From assembly GCA_002104905.1 (NCBI GenBank), contig MCFE01000370.1:1-64000 (forward strand): 64,000 bases of DNA, given 5' to 3'. Position numbers and translations under genes: made by a program. Each line of letters opens with the position of its first letter. Position 1 is the stretch's first letter. Positions 12,317 to 24,720 of the stretch are shown one piece after another. This DNA is from Basidiobolus meristosporus CBS 931.73 (lineage: Eukaryota; Basidiobolomycota; Basidiobolomycetes; Basidiobolales; Basidiobolaceae). The notes under the pieces are model-generated. The model did no database searches and had not been told where the DNA came from. It saw nothing but the letters and a program-made list of their open reading frames with translations.

Positions 12317-12542
12317 AGTGGCCGTTACGTTCCATCATGGAATGGCATGTAAGGTCGAGATCGAATTTATTATCTCGAACACTTCCGAAAATTTTCGACG
12401 TTTATCAGCAGATGTTCCAAATCGAATCTCTCTGGGAATATCTGATTACTAGCGGATGGTGATTTATTTGATAAGGTTGATGCTATGAAGAGTGAATGTG
12501 ATGAAATGTCTACATCACACAATAGAGGCGAATGATGCTAAT

Positions 12543-13187
12543 CTACTTGGCTGATGCCAGGACTTTCTTGACCAACTCAGCCACCAGACTCTTGGGAGCA
12601 ACGGCAGGATCGAGTTGGATAGCCTTCATGACTTTGCCAATGTCTTTGACACTCTGGGCACCAGTCTCTTTGATAGCCTTGAGTACTTCTGCCTCAATCT
12701 CACGCTCGCTAAGTTGCTCGGGCAAGTACTTTTGAAGTATTTCGACTTCTTCGGTCTCGTTTGAGGCGAGATCGCTTCTACCGGCCGATTCAAAGGAAGC
12801 AATGGACTCCCTGCGTTTCTTGATGGCGGATTGGATCAGGACTGCGATCTCACTGTCCGACTTGATGGATTTTCCTTGGGCCTTTTCAGCATAGGTGATA
12901 TCGGAGAGGATGGATTTCACGACCGAAAGTCTGGTACGTTCTTTGTTACGCATGGCGGTTTTGATGTCATTCTTGATTTGGACAAAAAGACCGTCGGCTA
13001 TTGTGACAAGGGGTAAGTATCTGGTCAATAAGAATTACGCCCATGTCCATATACCTGGTGCCTCAGTAGAATACCCGCGGACTGACAAAGCTGCTAGAGG
13101 CTTATAGGTAACCGAAGTCACTTGGCTAAGGCGTAACCCACGGATTGCAACACGAGAAAACATTTGCTCAGTACGAAGAAGGCTCAT
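12543..13187 (-). CDS. AIM41: Mitochondrial GatB/YqeY-domain protein
   Basis: A YqeY family protein, related to the tail domain of the tRNA-dependent amidotransferase subunit GatB; yeast Aim41 is mitochondrial. Exon 1 codes a basic presequence (MSLLRTEQMFSRVAIRGLRL ... VRGYSTEAP). An intron at 12998-13054 follows, then the YqeY domain: LFVQIKNDIKTAMRNKERTRL, SVVKSILSDITYAEKAQ, EVEILQKYLPEQLSEREIE and IGKVMKAI. The stop is at 12543-12545. The length, about 200 residues, suits the family. The start could be any of three in-frame ATGs (codons beginning at 13196, 13187 or 13163); I give the middle one. Confidence 0.88.
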
Positions 13188-13325
13188 AATGCACATCGGA
13201 CATTGAAACATGATTCATATGAAGGGAAAATTTTTCCTGGACCAGATCACTGATAATTTAATTGACAATTGATGTTCATGCCTACATGCTAGTGTTCACT
13301 GAATAAAACTGATTGATCTTCATGT

Positions 13326-14303
13326 CTACAAGTTGGCATTTACTGCCAACATGAGGAGTACAATTGGGGCCCAAAGGGCAATCGGGTTTTGGCGTGGTGC
13401 TACGGAATAGAAACTTTGTGGCACGGCTATTACACCGTCGATGATATGCAGGACACCGTTGTTGGTCAAAATATCAGTTCTAATGATCGGGCAGTCATTC
13501 ACATATGTAGTGCCATTTGTGACCTTGATAACTAGCGAGTATCCAAGGGCGGAGGAGTACTTGGCTCCATCCTGTAGTTTCTGAGAGAGCACGATGTCGT
13601 CGGTGATAACATGGTTTTTCACAATCGGTGAGAGTTGAGGCCGAGTCTTGCTCTCGAAATCCTCCCTGATCAACACCTCGTTGGTGGGTGCAAAAATTGT
13701 CAGTCGGTTCAAATCGTTCATAGTGTTCACTAGAGCCGCCCGCTCAACCGCGTCCGCCATCTTTTCAAACCCCGACTCCCGGATAACCTCAGCTGGTGCT
13801 TTGGGCGGAGGAAGGAAGGCGTCTACCAAATGGACCACCCCGTTGGTGGCTTTGTGGGCGTCAAGCTTGGTTACGTTGGTGCTATCTAGGCCTTGAGAGA
13901 TATAGGATTGCGAGTTGTTCTTGCCAAGTACTAGCACCTGAACATCCCCATTTTGATTGACGTATGCAGCATCATTCAGCAGCGTGAACGGGAAGTATTT
14001 GGTGGTCAACGTCTGGCTGTTGAAGTCCCCGTACACTGTATGGTACTGTAAATGCGCCAATACCACTTTGGGTTGATTCAAGTCTAATTTTGAGTTGGAA
14101 AAGGCAGCCTCGGTGGGGGCGAATATAGTAAACTTCTCAGTGCCTGTCAACTTTTCTTTCAGCTTCACGTAGTTGGGGTCGTTCAAGAGGGAGGAAAGGG
14201 TTTTGAGCGAGGCATCGCCTTGGATGGCCTCGAGTAAATTCTGGGAAAGCACACCGAGAGTGGATACTGATAATACGAGGCTTAGGAGCTTTGGGAAGTA
14301 CAT
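13326..14303 (-). CDS. Fasciclin (FAS1) domain protein, probably GPI-anchored
   Basis: An intronless 325-residue secreted protein. A signal peptide (MYFPKLLSLVLSVSTLGVLS) precedes two FAS1 domains. The first, about residues 22-165, has FTIFAPTEAAFS and NGVVHLVDAFL. The second, about 168-295, has LTIFAPTNEVL and NNGVLHIIDGVI. These are the paired H1/H2 motifs of FAS1 modules, which mediate adhesion at cell surfaces. The C-terminus (NPIALWAPIVLLMLAVNANL) is hydrophobic with a short tail after a small-residue stretch, as in a GPI signal. It lies tail-to-head with AIM41 on the same strand. Confidence 0.9.
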   Translation of the reverse strand: MYFPKLLSLVLSVSTLGVLSQNLLEAIQGDASLKTLSSLLNDPNYVKLKEKLTGTEKFTIFAPTEAAFSNSKLDLNQPKVVLAHLQYHTVYGDFNSQTLTTKYFPFTLLNDAAYVNQNGDVQVLVLGKNNSQSYISQGLDSTNVTKLDAHKATNGVVHLVDAFLPPPKAPAEVIRESGFEKMADAVERAALVNTMNDLNRLTIFAPTNEVLIREDFESKTRPQLSPIVKNHVITDDIVLSQKLQDGAKYSSALGYSLVIKVTNGTTYVNDCPIIRTDILTNNGVLHIIDGVIAVPQSFYSVAPRQNPIALWAPIVLLMLAVNANL

Positions 14304-14587
14304 TTTGTTGGAGTTGAAGAGAGCTGGACTGGCGATATCTTTAAGAATGCCGCAAATTACCCGTTGCCCGTTACCCGAAATAACCGAGTAAATTTGGATT
14401 AATTAATTCCTGCATGTATTTACCTATAATATAGGTCAAAGAACCTTCGATCCTGCAAAGAAGTAGTCACTGCTGGTAGATGAATGGGTACGATCTCCGT
14501 GTTACCCGAACGTTATCGTGGTTAAGATTTTCACCGATGAGGTCATTTTATTGTTTAAAAGGTTCTTGGGTTAAACAAACTTCTCGA

Positions 14588-16174
<1,587 letters not shown>

Positions 16175-16484
16175 ATTCGATGGTATCTAACGCAACGCCG
16201 GAGTAATAAAATAATACGGGATTGCCCATGGTGGCAAACGCAAGGCAATTTTTTCCAATGATTTTCGCAGGTGATGTAAAAGCCTGCATTACCAAATCAC
16301 CTGCCACATTTAAGCATGTTCGCAATTTTTGTTTAACCCTCCACCAGCATTTTCACCAACACGAGGGAATTTTGAAGGGAATATCTACGAAAAAAAAGAA
16401 AAAAAATTCCTTCCACAGAGGCTGGTAGAAATTCCTTAGTAAGGATTCGTCGCGTCTACATCCACCAGCCTAGCCAAACAAACC
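16175..16484. other. Divergent EngB-MAK5 promoter region
   Basis: Two GCAATTTTT words (about 16241-16250 and 16320-16330), a GGGAATTTT word near 16365 and an A-rich run just before the MAK5 start. These could act like the AT-rich elements of ribosome-biogenesis promoters; that is inference. Confidence 0.35.
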
Positions 16485-18985
16485 ATGTGGGAAGTACGGG
16501 ATATCGAACCGAAACCAACCCAGAGCCCTGGACAGAGCAAGCCCAAGGCCCAAGGGAAAAATAACCGTAAGCCCAAGAAGCAGGTGGAAACGGCCGAGAC
16601 TGAATGGGAAAAGGTGTCAAACTTCGCGCCCCCACCCCTTCCAAGCAAGGGAGACGAGAATGTTTTTGTCGCGGGCTCGAAGAAAAGAAAGCCCAACAAG
16701 AAGCGCAAGAGAGGGGCTGCACCTCAGCCCACCTCCAGCCCAGAGTATGAGGACATCGGGGTGGATGACCTGAATTCTTTGGACTGGTCGGAGGTGTCGT
16801 ACCCCGAGCAAATGCTCTTGAGCGATGAGCTGGGCGGTTTTGTATGTTTGGAGGAGATTGATGGTGTGGAGTGTGACTGGATTGGTGATGAGTCTTCGGG
16901 ACGCATGGTCAAGTTTAAGGTATTTTTCTAGGCTTTCAATGCTTTATTCCGGTAACCTATTGTCTAACTGTGCATGTCTTGTAGAAAGCAAAAAATGCCA
17001 AGACTGGTCGTAAAGGAAAGCCTGCCACCCCCGAGACCCCGTTGACCATGGAAGAGAGTGGAAACTTCATAGATCTAGACTCGTTCATTGCAACCGACAA
17101 AAAACCTAGCAAAAAGGCTAACACGAATAAGCCTATCAATGTCGAGGTAATAGAAAATAGTGACGAGGAAGCTGTGGAAGAGGAGGAGGAGGAAAAAGAA
17201 GAAGAAGATGATGATGATGATGAGGAGGAGGAGGAGGAGGAAAGTCAGGACGTTGAGCCAGATTTCGATGAAGGATTCGATATCTCCGCATGGGAAAAGT
17301 ACGGACTTGCCGAATCTATTCAGAAAGCTCTCAAGAAGCTGCAGTTCGATAGCCCAACCAGTATCCAGGAAAAGACCCTCCCTCTCGCATTGGAAGGTAG
17401 AGACATCATAGGTGCAGCTGAGACGGGATCGGGTAAAACATTTGCTTTCGGCTTGCCCATCATCCAATACTTGGCAACCAATGTAGATAAGGAGAAGGAA
17501 GGTCAAACCGCGCTCATCCTGACTCCCACAAGAGAACTTGCCATCCAGGTGACTGATCATCTGAAATCCATCTCTCAATTCTGCAAAACTCGGATCATTC
17601 CCATTGTCGGTGGTATGTCCATCCAGAAACAAACCAGATTGATGCACCAAACGCCCGACATCATTGTTGCCACACCCGGTCGTCTCTGGGAATTGTGCTC
17701 CGAAAACGACATCTTTGCTGCCAACCTCAAGAAAATCAAGTTCCTTGTTCTTGATGAAGCCGACAGGATGCTGGAGCCTGGCCACTTCAAAGAACTGAAC
17801 TACATCCTCAACTTGCTTTCCAATAAGCCACAGCATGCCCGTGAGGCTGCGGACGATGAAGAATCCTCCTCCGACACAGAGGAAGAAACCGAGCAAGAGA
17901 AGCAGACATTCATCTTCTCGGCCACCATCAGTCAGGACCTGAAGGTGTTCACGCGTAAGCAAAAGAAGAAGATGAGCAAGAGATCCAACGACAGCTCAAT
18001 GCAAAGTTTGATGAATCGCATCCAGTTCAAGGATCCAGAGCCTTGCTTCATCGACGTCACCAGCACCGATATCATGTCCTCCACTCTGATGGAGGCCCGC
18101 ATCGACTGCGTCATGAAGGATAAAGACGTCTATCTGTACTACTTCTTGGTGAGGTACCCAGGCAGAACATTGGTATTTGTCAACAGCATCGACGCCATTC
18201 GCCGGATGCTGCCCTTCCTGCAAGCTCTTGGGGTTCAAGCGTACGGTCTCCACGCTCAAATGCAACAGCGTCAAAGATTGAAGAACGTGGACCGATTCAA
18301 GTCCAACCCCAAGGCGGTTTTGATTGCCTCCGATGTGGCAGCCCGTGGTCTGGATATCCCTCTAGTAGAGCAAGTGGTGCATTATCAACTTCCCAGATCC
18401 GGGGAGATCTACGTTCATAGAAGTGGTCGTACTGCTCGTGCCAAGAAAGAAGGTATCAGTGTGGCTCTGGTTTGCCCAGAGGAGCTATCGTTATACAAGA
18501 AGATCTGTCACGTGCTAGGGAAGCAGAATGGCCTCTCGGAATTCCCAGTCGATCGTACTCTCATTACCTCCATGAGGCAGCGCGTTGCCCTCGCTATTAA
18601 GATCGATGAAGAAGAGCACAGAATGAACAAGGCCAACCACGAATCGAACTGGTTGAAGAAGAGTGCCGAGGCGTTGGATATCGATCTTGACGAGGAGAGC
18701 CAAGACTCGGAGGGAGAGATGGTGTCAAAGAAGCAAGATGCCAAAGCCAAGGCTAGAATCGCATCCTGGAGGGCGGAGTTGAAGCATCTTCTGCAGCAGC
18801 CTATTCTTCCACACGGTAGCTCTGGCAAATACCTTACCAGCGGTATCATCCGCGATTTAGCCGACAGGCTGAACGACACCGCACACAACACCATCTTACC
18901 TGCTGAAAAGGCGACCAATGCTGTACAGGATATTAAGGACAAGGGACTCAAACTAAAGAAAAGGAAGGGAAAAGGTAGGAACTAG
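16485..18985 (+). CDS. MAK5: DEAD-box RNA helicase MAK5 (DDX24 family)
   Basis: Nucleolar ATP-dependent RNA helicase for 60S ribosomal subunit assembly. Exon 1 (16485-16919) codes a basic N-terminus, starting MWEVRDIEPK, that ends ...GDESSGRMVKFK. After a 65-nt intron (16920-16984), exon 2 reaches TAG 18983-18985, giving 811 residues. An acidic tract (about residues 200-230) precedes the helicase core. The core has the Q motif around WEKYGLAESIQKAL ... PTSIQEK, motif I AETGSGKT, Ia PTRELA, Ib TPGR, motif II DEAD (VLDEADRMLEPGHF), motif III SAT (FSATISQD), VFVNSIDAIRR, motif V ARGLDIP and motif VI HRSGRTAR. The acidic insert after DEAD (DDEESSSDTEEETEQE) is characteristic of MAK5. Confidence 0.96.
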
Positions 18986-19475
18986 AACATTGTATTACTT
19001 AGAGCAGTAATTTGTAATCTATTCGATTGTGTCTTCAAGGCACAAACTTGTTTCATTCCTCAACCGATTTTTGTACTAAAATAAACGCAATTTGGAAATG
19101 CATGTTGGAAGCCGTGAACGGGACGCGGTAATCATGTATACTTTTCGAGGTTGATATGGGTATTGTCAATTATTGGGGCATGCTTGGAGTTGCAGCATTA
19201 GGCCCAACGAAGTCCGATCACAGTTTCCTAATTTAATGGTACGCTTCGCCGAACACCAATGAATCGAAGCCTACACAGGAAGTCATAAGTTCCTGGAATT
19301 TATCAAATCCGAGTTGAAGCACTTGGAAGAGTGTGGATTTTGTCTAGATCATGTTCACTGTGGAGAAGACTCAGTTCTAGGCTTGGTGGAAGTTCTCACA
19401 GTACAAACTCCACGACTATAAAACTGAGCCGTGTTGAACATCTCCACCAAAAAAGCTCATCCTCTCTTCTTAACC
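18986..19475. other. Intergenic, MAK5 to small mitochondrial gene
   Basis: MAK5 3' UTR and the upstream region of the next gene. I see nothing else. Confidence 0.4.
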
Positions 19476-19682
19476 ATGTTCAGCTCCATTGCCCGCAACA
19501 GAGTCGCCACTCAAGCTCTTACTCCCGTCTTCCGTCGCCATTTGAGCGGCCACCATACTACTGCTCAGTACGGCAAGGCCAAGGGACTTGGTGCCCCATT
19601 GGCTTTCCTCACCGGGTCTGCCGTGTTCACCTACGGCTTGATGTGGATCTCTCTCCCTTCCGTTAAGAAGCAAACCGCCTAA
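19476..19682 (+). CDS. Small mitochondrial single-pass membrane protein
   Basis: A 68-residue protein. A basic presequence (MFSSIARNRVATQALTPVFR, then RHLSG) precedes a short mature part with one membrane helix (APLAFLTGSAVFTYGLMWIS) and a KKQ-containing end. Shape and size match small subunits of respiratory complexes such as cytochrome c oxidase VIIc/Cox8-like proteins. No diagnostic motif is clear, so I do not give a symbol. Codons are biased to C-ending forms like RPL4, suggesting strong expression. The start is chosen because it opens the presequence; an in-frame ATG at 19431 lies upstream. Confidence 0.65.
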   Translation: MFSSIARNRVATQALTPVFRRHLSGHHTTAQYGKAKGLGAPLAFLTGSAVFTYGLMWISLPSVKKQTA

Positions 19683-20037
19683 TTTTCTTGGTCAAGTGTA
19701 TACACTTCAACTCGACATTACATGTAAATTAATCCCCAGAGTTCATTAAAGTACAATCTCTTTAACTACAACAAAATATTCCCTAGCACTAATATGTGGA
19801 AGTGTGTGGAGTCCGCGTGAGGTTTACCTACTCCGCATCTGGCCTAGACCAGGATATGGTGATCTAGGCCAGACGTTGAGGTTGATTTCAATTAAACTGA
19901 GCCACATTCAATCTGGACCGTTGCACATTCCATGTCTCAAATAGGAATTTATTGAAAATGTGATACAAATGTTTGTTGACCAAACTGTTGAACCAAGAAT
20001 AATATTTTACAAAGGCTGTCGTTTATATGGGTTGGAG
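19683..20037. other. Intergenic between convergent genes
   Basis: 3' region of the small mitochondrial gene (+) and of the UHRF1-like gene (-). Nothing else recognised. Confidence 0.4.
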
Positions 20038-22237
20038 TCAATCTAAACCGTAGCTTGGGATTAGCGCCTTAAATACTGCCACAAGCTCCGTGTTGACTGA
20101 CAGGCTATCTTTGGATAATTTCGGATTAAACTCCGTTCTACACATTGGGCACATCTGACCTAGACAGCTGATCGATTGTTTCAAGCAATCTTTGCATACA
20201 CTATGGGCGCATTGTGGTGTGGTAACCGGGCTTTGGACCATGTCTTGGCAAACTGGACAGAGGAACTCCTTCTCGGCGATGATTTCCAAGAATTCCTTCA
20301 TGTTTCTTGCACGCGACTCAAAAACTGCCTTCCAGGCACGTTGGCTTTGGACATCTTGCGCGATCAAATCTAAAACCTCCTGTCGAGGTCGGAATTTGCA
20401 TATTTCTACTATTACATGTTTATCACCAAAATCGTCGTTGCTCGAGAGTCTAGGCTTTTTAACGCTGTCTTGGAATTCATCACGATCACTGTCGTCCTTG
20501 ATCTCAATCACCTGTTTGTCGTTTGCTGGCTTCTTCTTCTGCTTGGACTTTGCACTGGCTGCTGCTTTGTTGGCAAGCTCTGGTGGGCAATACATGGTGA
20601 GCCCTAGGTCGCGGATGCGTTTCTCCCCTTCTTCGGTCCAGGGAGCCGGCTCTTGATCATCTCTTCGAAACAGATACCTCTATTAAACTAGTTAGCTGGT
20701 TTCGAGGATCCTGTGCAATTCCATAACTTACCCAAACAATAAACCCTGAATAACCTGCTTGTGGCCAGTACTAATCAAGGAAAAGTCAATGAAGTGAGCG
20801 TGAGAATGCTATTTGAAACACCTACCTTTACTAGCTTGTAGATGCCATCATAACGAACACCATCAGCGGGTGCGTATTTAGGATTGTGTTTCGCCGCCTT
20901 GTAGCTTCTCACCACTCGTACTGGTGTACTTTTCCTCCAATCTTTAGCTTCAGCGCCATTCTTCTCATCAATCGGTGCATCGCATGTTTTGGCCAATGCT
21001 AAGTTGTATCTAGTCAATACTTGGTCCTCCGATTGCTCCGCAACACGCTTATTCCCTGTCTTTAGGTCGCGTCCACCAGAACCAGTATAAAAGAACTCGT
21101 CTCCGTTATCTACATCCTCAGGATATCCTCCCGCCAAGACAATCGATAGCGCACCTGTTTTGCTAGACCCAGCTATACCACCCACAGGAGGTCTAGGCCA
21201 GAAATTCAGTTTAACTTTAACCTAGGAATATGTGCTCGATTCCACAATTGGCATACCTGTGAACACCAGCCTCACTCAAATGAATTCGATACTTCCATGA
21301 AGACCCTACAGGGATCCCAGGAATAGGGCCCACATGATTCGGCTTCACAATGGAGCACTTTTTCTCAACACCAGCACATGCCATGCCACCACCCCATTTC
21401 CTTTTCTGGGTAGCGGATGGCATTTTGGCTTTCCGGGTTTGTGACAAATCGATGTATTGTCCAGGCTGAATAATATTGGCAGGATCGTTGAAGCAGTTTT
21501 CGCAATACCTAACAATGGGAGAACATTTCAATATACAGGTATGAAAGGGCCAAGCTCTTCGCATTTTTACCAATCATCCTCGGGGATTTTTTTTAGGGGA
21601 GGATTCAGGCATTTCATATGGAAATACATCTGACACTCCTCACAAATCAACGTAGAATCTTCATCTTCCTTACCACCGCAGACACTGCAGCCACATTCTT
21701 TACACTTCTTCTTATCGTTGTTATCACAACTAGCGCACACATAATCATCTTTCGATAATGATACTCCAGTAGTAGCTTCGTCCGTGGGGGTATCTATTTG
21801 TGAGGTTACTTCGCTTGTTGCAGATTTGGTGGGAATGGGTTCTGGAATCATCGAGATAGGGGTAGACACTGAGCTATCAGTGGGAGTGATAATATGATCT
21901 ATACTCTCCGATTGAGTCTCCTCTTCCTCAATCGGGATATCTGCCTTTAGAAAAACTAGGATAGTGTCGTTGTTTCGAACATTGTAGTCGAACACTTTGT
22001 GTTTATTTTCCAGCTGTGTGCAAGTAAAGTGTGAGTATTGTGCAAGGAATGTGGTTGCTTGTCTTGAATTTGGGAGAATACCTGTTTACCAGAGTAGATC
22101 AAACGTAACCTATGGAGTGGATATTTATCTTTTCCCAAGATAGTCGATATTTTTTGTCTCACGGAGGCAATGGTATCTAACTTCTCGGCGGAAATAGAAG
22201 TACGATTGCCATCGCTAGTTCGAATGTTAATGAGCAT
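20038..22237 (-). CDS. UHRF1-like E3 ubiquitin ligase (UBL-PHD-SRA-RING)
   Basis: Resembles animal UHRF1, which reads hemimethylated CpG and recruits maintenance DNA methylation. Domains in order: an N-terminal UBL of about 80 residues ([20 protein letters not shown] ... [14 protein letters not shown]); a low-complexity linker; a pre-PHD/PHD with the C..C...CGCSVCGG...[17 protein letters not shown] pattern; an SRA domain ([71 protein letters not shown]); and a C-terminal RING ([20 protein letters not shown] ... CPMCRTEF). Six exons join in frame, about 630 residues. The linker of roughly 65 residues leaves no room for the tandem Tudor domain of animal UHRF1. Start is the UBL methionine. Identification is firm; a role in DNA methylation is inference. 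Confidence 0.93.
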
Positions 22238-23005
22238 GGGGAGTGTCGAGAAACAGAAAACGTGCTCTAAATTAGATAGAAGTCAACCAGCCTCGCAAGT
22301 TGTGGATTTTTGGATTTGTTTACTTTTACTTGTGATTGTTATTATCAAAACATCGCAACGTTGTGGTAAATACCTATATATATATTGGAAGTCTGGCAAC
22401 CAGGGAGTGCATGGTGTTTGAATGCTCAAGATTTGGCTAATATGCTGAGTAAACTAAGCATTATTTAATCATGAACCAGTAGTATCACCGCAGTCATATG
22501 GGCTGGATCGACCACTAAATTAAGACAAAGAGGTGCAAAGAATTGGTGTCAGATAGATCCCCAGATAATTAATTTTGGACTACCAATCCAGAACCCCAAA
22601 GTCACACTAGCCATTTCGTAAAGAAAACTCCATGGTAAATTGGGAGATAACCAATATCTAGAACTACATGGACGAAGTGCCGAGCACCAAGGAGGCTAAG
22701 CCACAGGAATAGAATATTATTAAGTTTTGCACATATGTAATACCGATGACTGAGATAATTGCTAATTCCTTAAGACCGATGATGACTAAACGTACATACA
22801 CTGGGGTGTTTACGGCCGATCCAGATAGCTCTTTGGTGCCTAGCCAATGGCCAATGTAGATAACGAACATGGATAGTTTCTTGGAAATCCGTTTTTTTTA
22901 CTTACGAAATTCTCCGAGCCAATTACCCACTCACCATCCATGAGTATTCTGATACGGTATATAAACCGTCCATACTCAACCACAACTGCACCCATTGAAG
23001 CTACA
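22238..23005. other. Intergenic, with possible minus-strand spliced ORF and a TATA box
   Basis: Contains the UHRF1 promoter (left) and the promoter of the small ORF (right). A hydrophobic 68-codon minus-strand ORF (22664-22870) has GT-AG-like signals inside it and might be part of a small spliced gene. No family was recognised and no product is claimed. Confidence 0.3.
22958..22965 (+). promoter_or_regulatory. TATA box (TATATAAA)
   Basis: A consensus TATA element 41 bp before the ATG at 23006. This supports transcription start near 22985-23000 and use of that ATG rather than an in-frame one at 22940. Confidence 0.6.
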
Positions 23006-23251
23006 ATGACTCCTTTCAGTACAGATTCTCAAACCATTCAACACTCTCGCTCGTACTCTTTTTCATCCAGGCCATATATGTCTGAGGAATCTTTATCGGA
23101 TGTTGCTCTTGAGGGCCTTCGAAGCTCTTTCTCATCCCCCGACTTCTCGCAGTACGAACAGTCTGAAGCTGAACTCGACGAGCCAGAGCAGAAGAGCTCT
23201 AATCTGGATATTTTCTTACTTCTGACGTTGGGTGCTTCCATCTTGCTTTAA
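23006..23251 (+). CDS. Small hypothetical protein with C-terminal hydrophobic anchor
   Basis: An 81-residue ORF starting MTPFSTDSQT. It is Ser-rich and acidic in the middle (SYSFSSRP, LDEPEQKSSN) and ends in a single hydrophobic segment (DIFLLLTLGASILL) with almost nothing after it, the layout of a tail-anchored protein. A TATA box lies at a suitable distance upstream. I do not recognise a family. The organised ends make it more likely real than chance. Confidence 0.5.
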   Translation: MTPFSTDSQTIQHSRSYSFSSRPYMSEESLSDVALEGLRSSFSSPDFSQYEQSEAELDEPEQKSSNLDIFLLLTLGASILL

Positions 23252-23451
23252 ACTTGCGTGTCTCTTAATTAGCTTGTATATAACCCCATCATAATGACCA
23301 TTTCGGATAGGTTATAGAATTCACCTCTTCACTTCAATACAAATTATCATATCAATTAACCAGCTACGTCTCTAAAGTCGCAGTAAAGTAACAACGAGAA
23401 CATATTTATTGAATAAATCTGTTCAGATCAACTGGAGTTTGCCACTCTCTG

Positions 23452-24317
23452 TTATAATCCCTTACCATAGTCACCAGTCTTGTAGAACTCGTTCATCTGT
23501 GCAACCAACTTTTCCAAGGCAGTTAGCCATTGATTCATTTCGGCTTGAACAGTAGAAAGATCTGAGCCAAGTTTAGCATAGAAGTCCTTGCGATATGGGC
23601 AGGCTTTCATAGCTAGCTGTTGAATCGAAAGATGTTACGCACGTTGAAACGACTTCAGGTCATTGTAGCGACTTACACTAAATATAGGTCGTACAACAAA
23701 GCTGTGATACTGTTTCAAGGTCAGGCCGTAGGCTTCCGTAAAGGATTTGCTTAACTCTTCCTCAGGATTCTCCAGATTTCGTCTCAAAGCTTTGGAGGTG
23801 AAATCAAGCCCTCTGAAGGCCCCACATTAATATATCTGCAGTCATTTTGTTCAATTGTGTTGTCTCTACCTTAATAGCCATAGCAGCCCTTGAGTTGCAG
23901 TTCTTTCCTTCCCCTCTCTGGCTTCAGTAGCCACCAATTTTTGTAAGGTACTGTAGCTATTGGGGTCAGTGTTGTACTTGGTGCGAATTTTCTTTGTCAA
24001 CGATAATTAGGGTTGGGCCGATATTATGAAGGTCTACTACGCTCACTATACATACAGTCACGTTTCCGCTCAAGTCGGCTTTCACAGGAGCAAAGGCGGT
24101 TGAATTCAAAAGGTCTAAGCCACATAATTTTCAGCCAAGACATGGAGTTACTACCAGCACATATGGTTGTACGTGCTATAAAAAGAGCCAGATACTAACC
24201 AAACAATCTAACCACCTCTTCTGATGCCTCACAGAAGCCTACAGCATCAATTCCTTCCTCAGTTACAGATACATCCTTGTAGTTTTTCTTCAGCTGGGAA
24301 AACCAATCGTTAGACAT
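23452..24317 (-). CDS. Glycolipid transfer protein (GLTP/HET-C2 family)
   Basis: GLTP-fold proteins move glycosphingolipids between membranes; the fungal prototype is HET-C2 of Podospora. Five exons join into about 200 residues: MSNDWFSQLKKNYKDV with GIDAVGFCEASEEVVRLF; then DLLNSTAFAPVKADLSGNVT, where the headgroup-binding D..N..K motif lies; KIRTKYNTDPNSYSTLQKLV; GLLWLLR and GLDFTSKALRRNLEN, with the conserved Trp; then SFTEAYGLTLKQYHSFVVRP, holding the conserved His, and ACPYRKDFYAKLG. It ends GDYGKGL at 23452. The start was chosen to match the family; an in-frame ATG at 24383 would add 22 residues. Confidence 0.9.
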
Positions 24318-24720
24318 GTTAAAGAGTAGGGTGTTCAACTTCTGTGGTGGTGTCGAAGTCTGAGTCTTGGAAAGACTTGTCATATATTACGCCTTTTAAT
24401 AGTGTCTCCTGTTGAGATTGATTAATCCCAACGCCCTTACGTTTACAAGTATTCTTAGAATGAACTATTTCTGCTTCAACAATGCCAGTATACTTTGTGC
24501 CAATAGCATCACCAATACTGTTGGCTATGTCTGAAACTTTGCGAGATGCCAAACATTCAATTTGAGAGCAAAAAATCAGGGATACACAGCATCAATTTCA
24601 TGAAAATAGGGTGCTAAAAAATGGTATGAGAACCCTGAAATCAAGATCCTACGGAATCAACTATATCAAGGAGAAATCATCAGAACTTTTCTTTCTCTTT
24701 CGCATCCTAGTGGATTAAAG
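24318..24720. other. Divergent GLTP-RPL4 promoter region
   Basis: Holds both promoters. A hydrophilic 77-codon minus-strand ORF (24319-24552) overlaps the GLTP 5' region in another frame. No domain was recognised in it and it is not called as a gene. Confidence 0.35.

Noticed and set aside
17075-17962. 295-codon minus-strand ORF in MAK5
   Set aside because: Overlaps the helicase core in antisense, with long Ile/Phe/Leu runs from the acidic tract.
24319-24552. 77-codon minus-strand ORF before GLTP
   Set aside because: Hydrophilic with no known domain, in a different frame from GLTP and inside a divergent promoter; kept only as a note.
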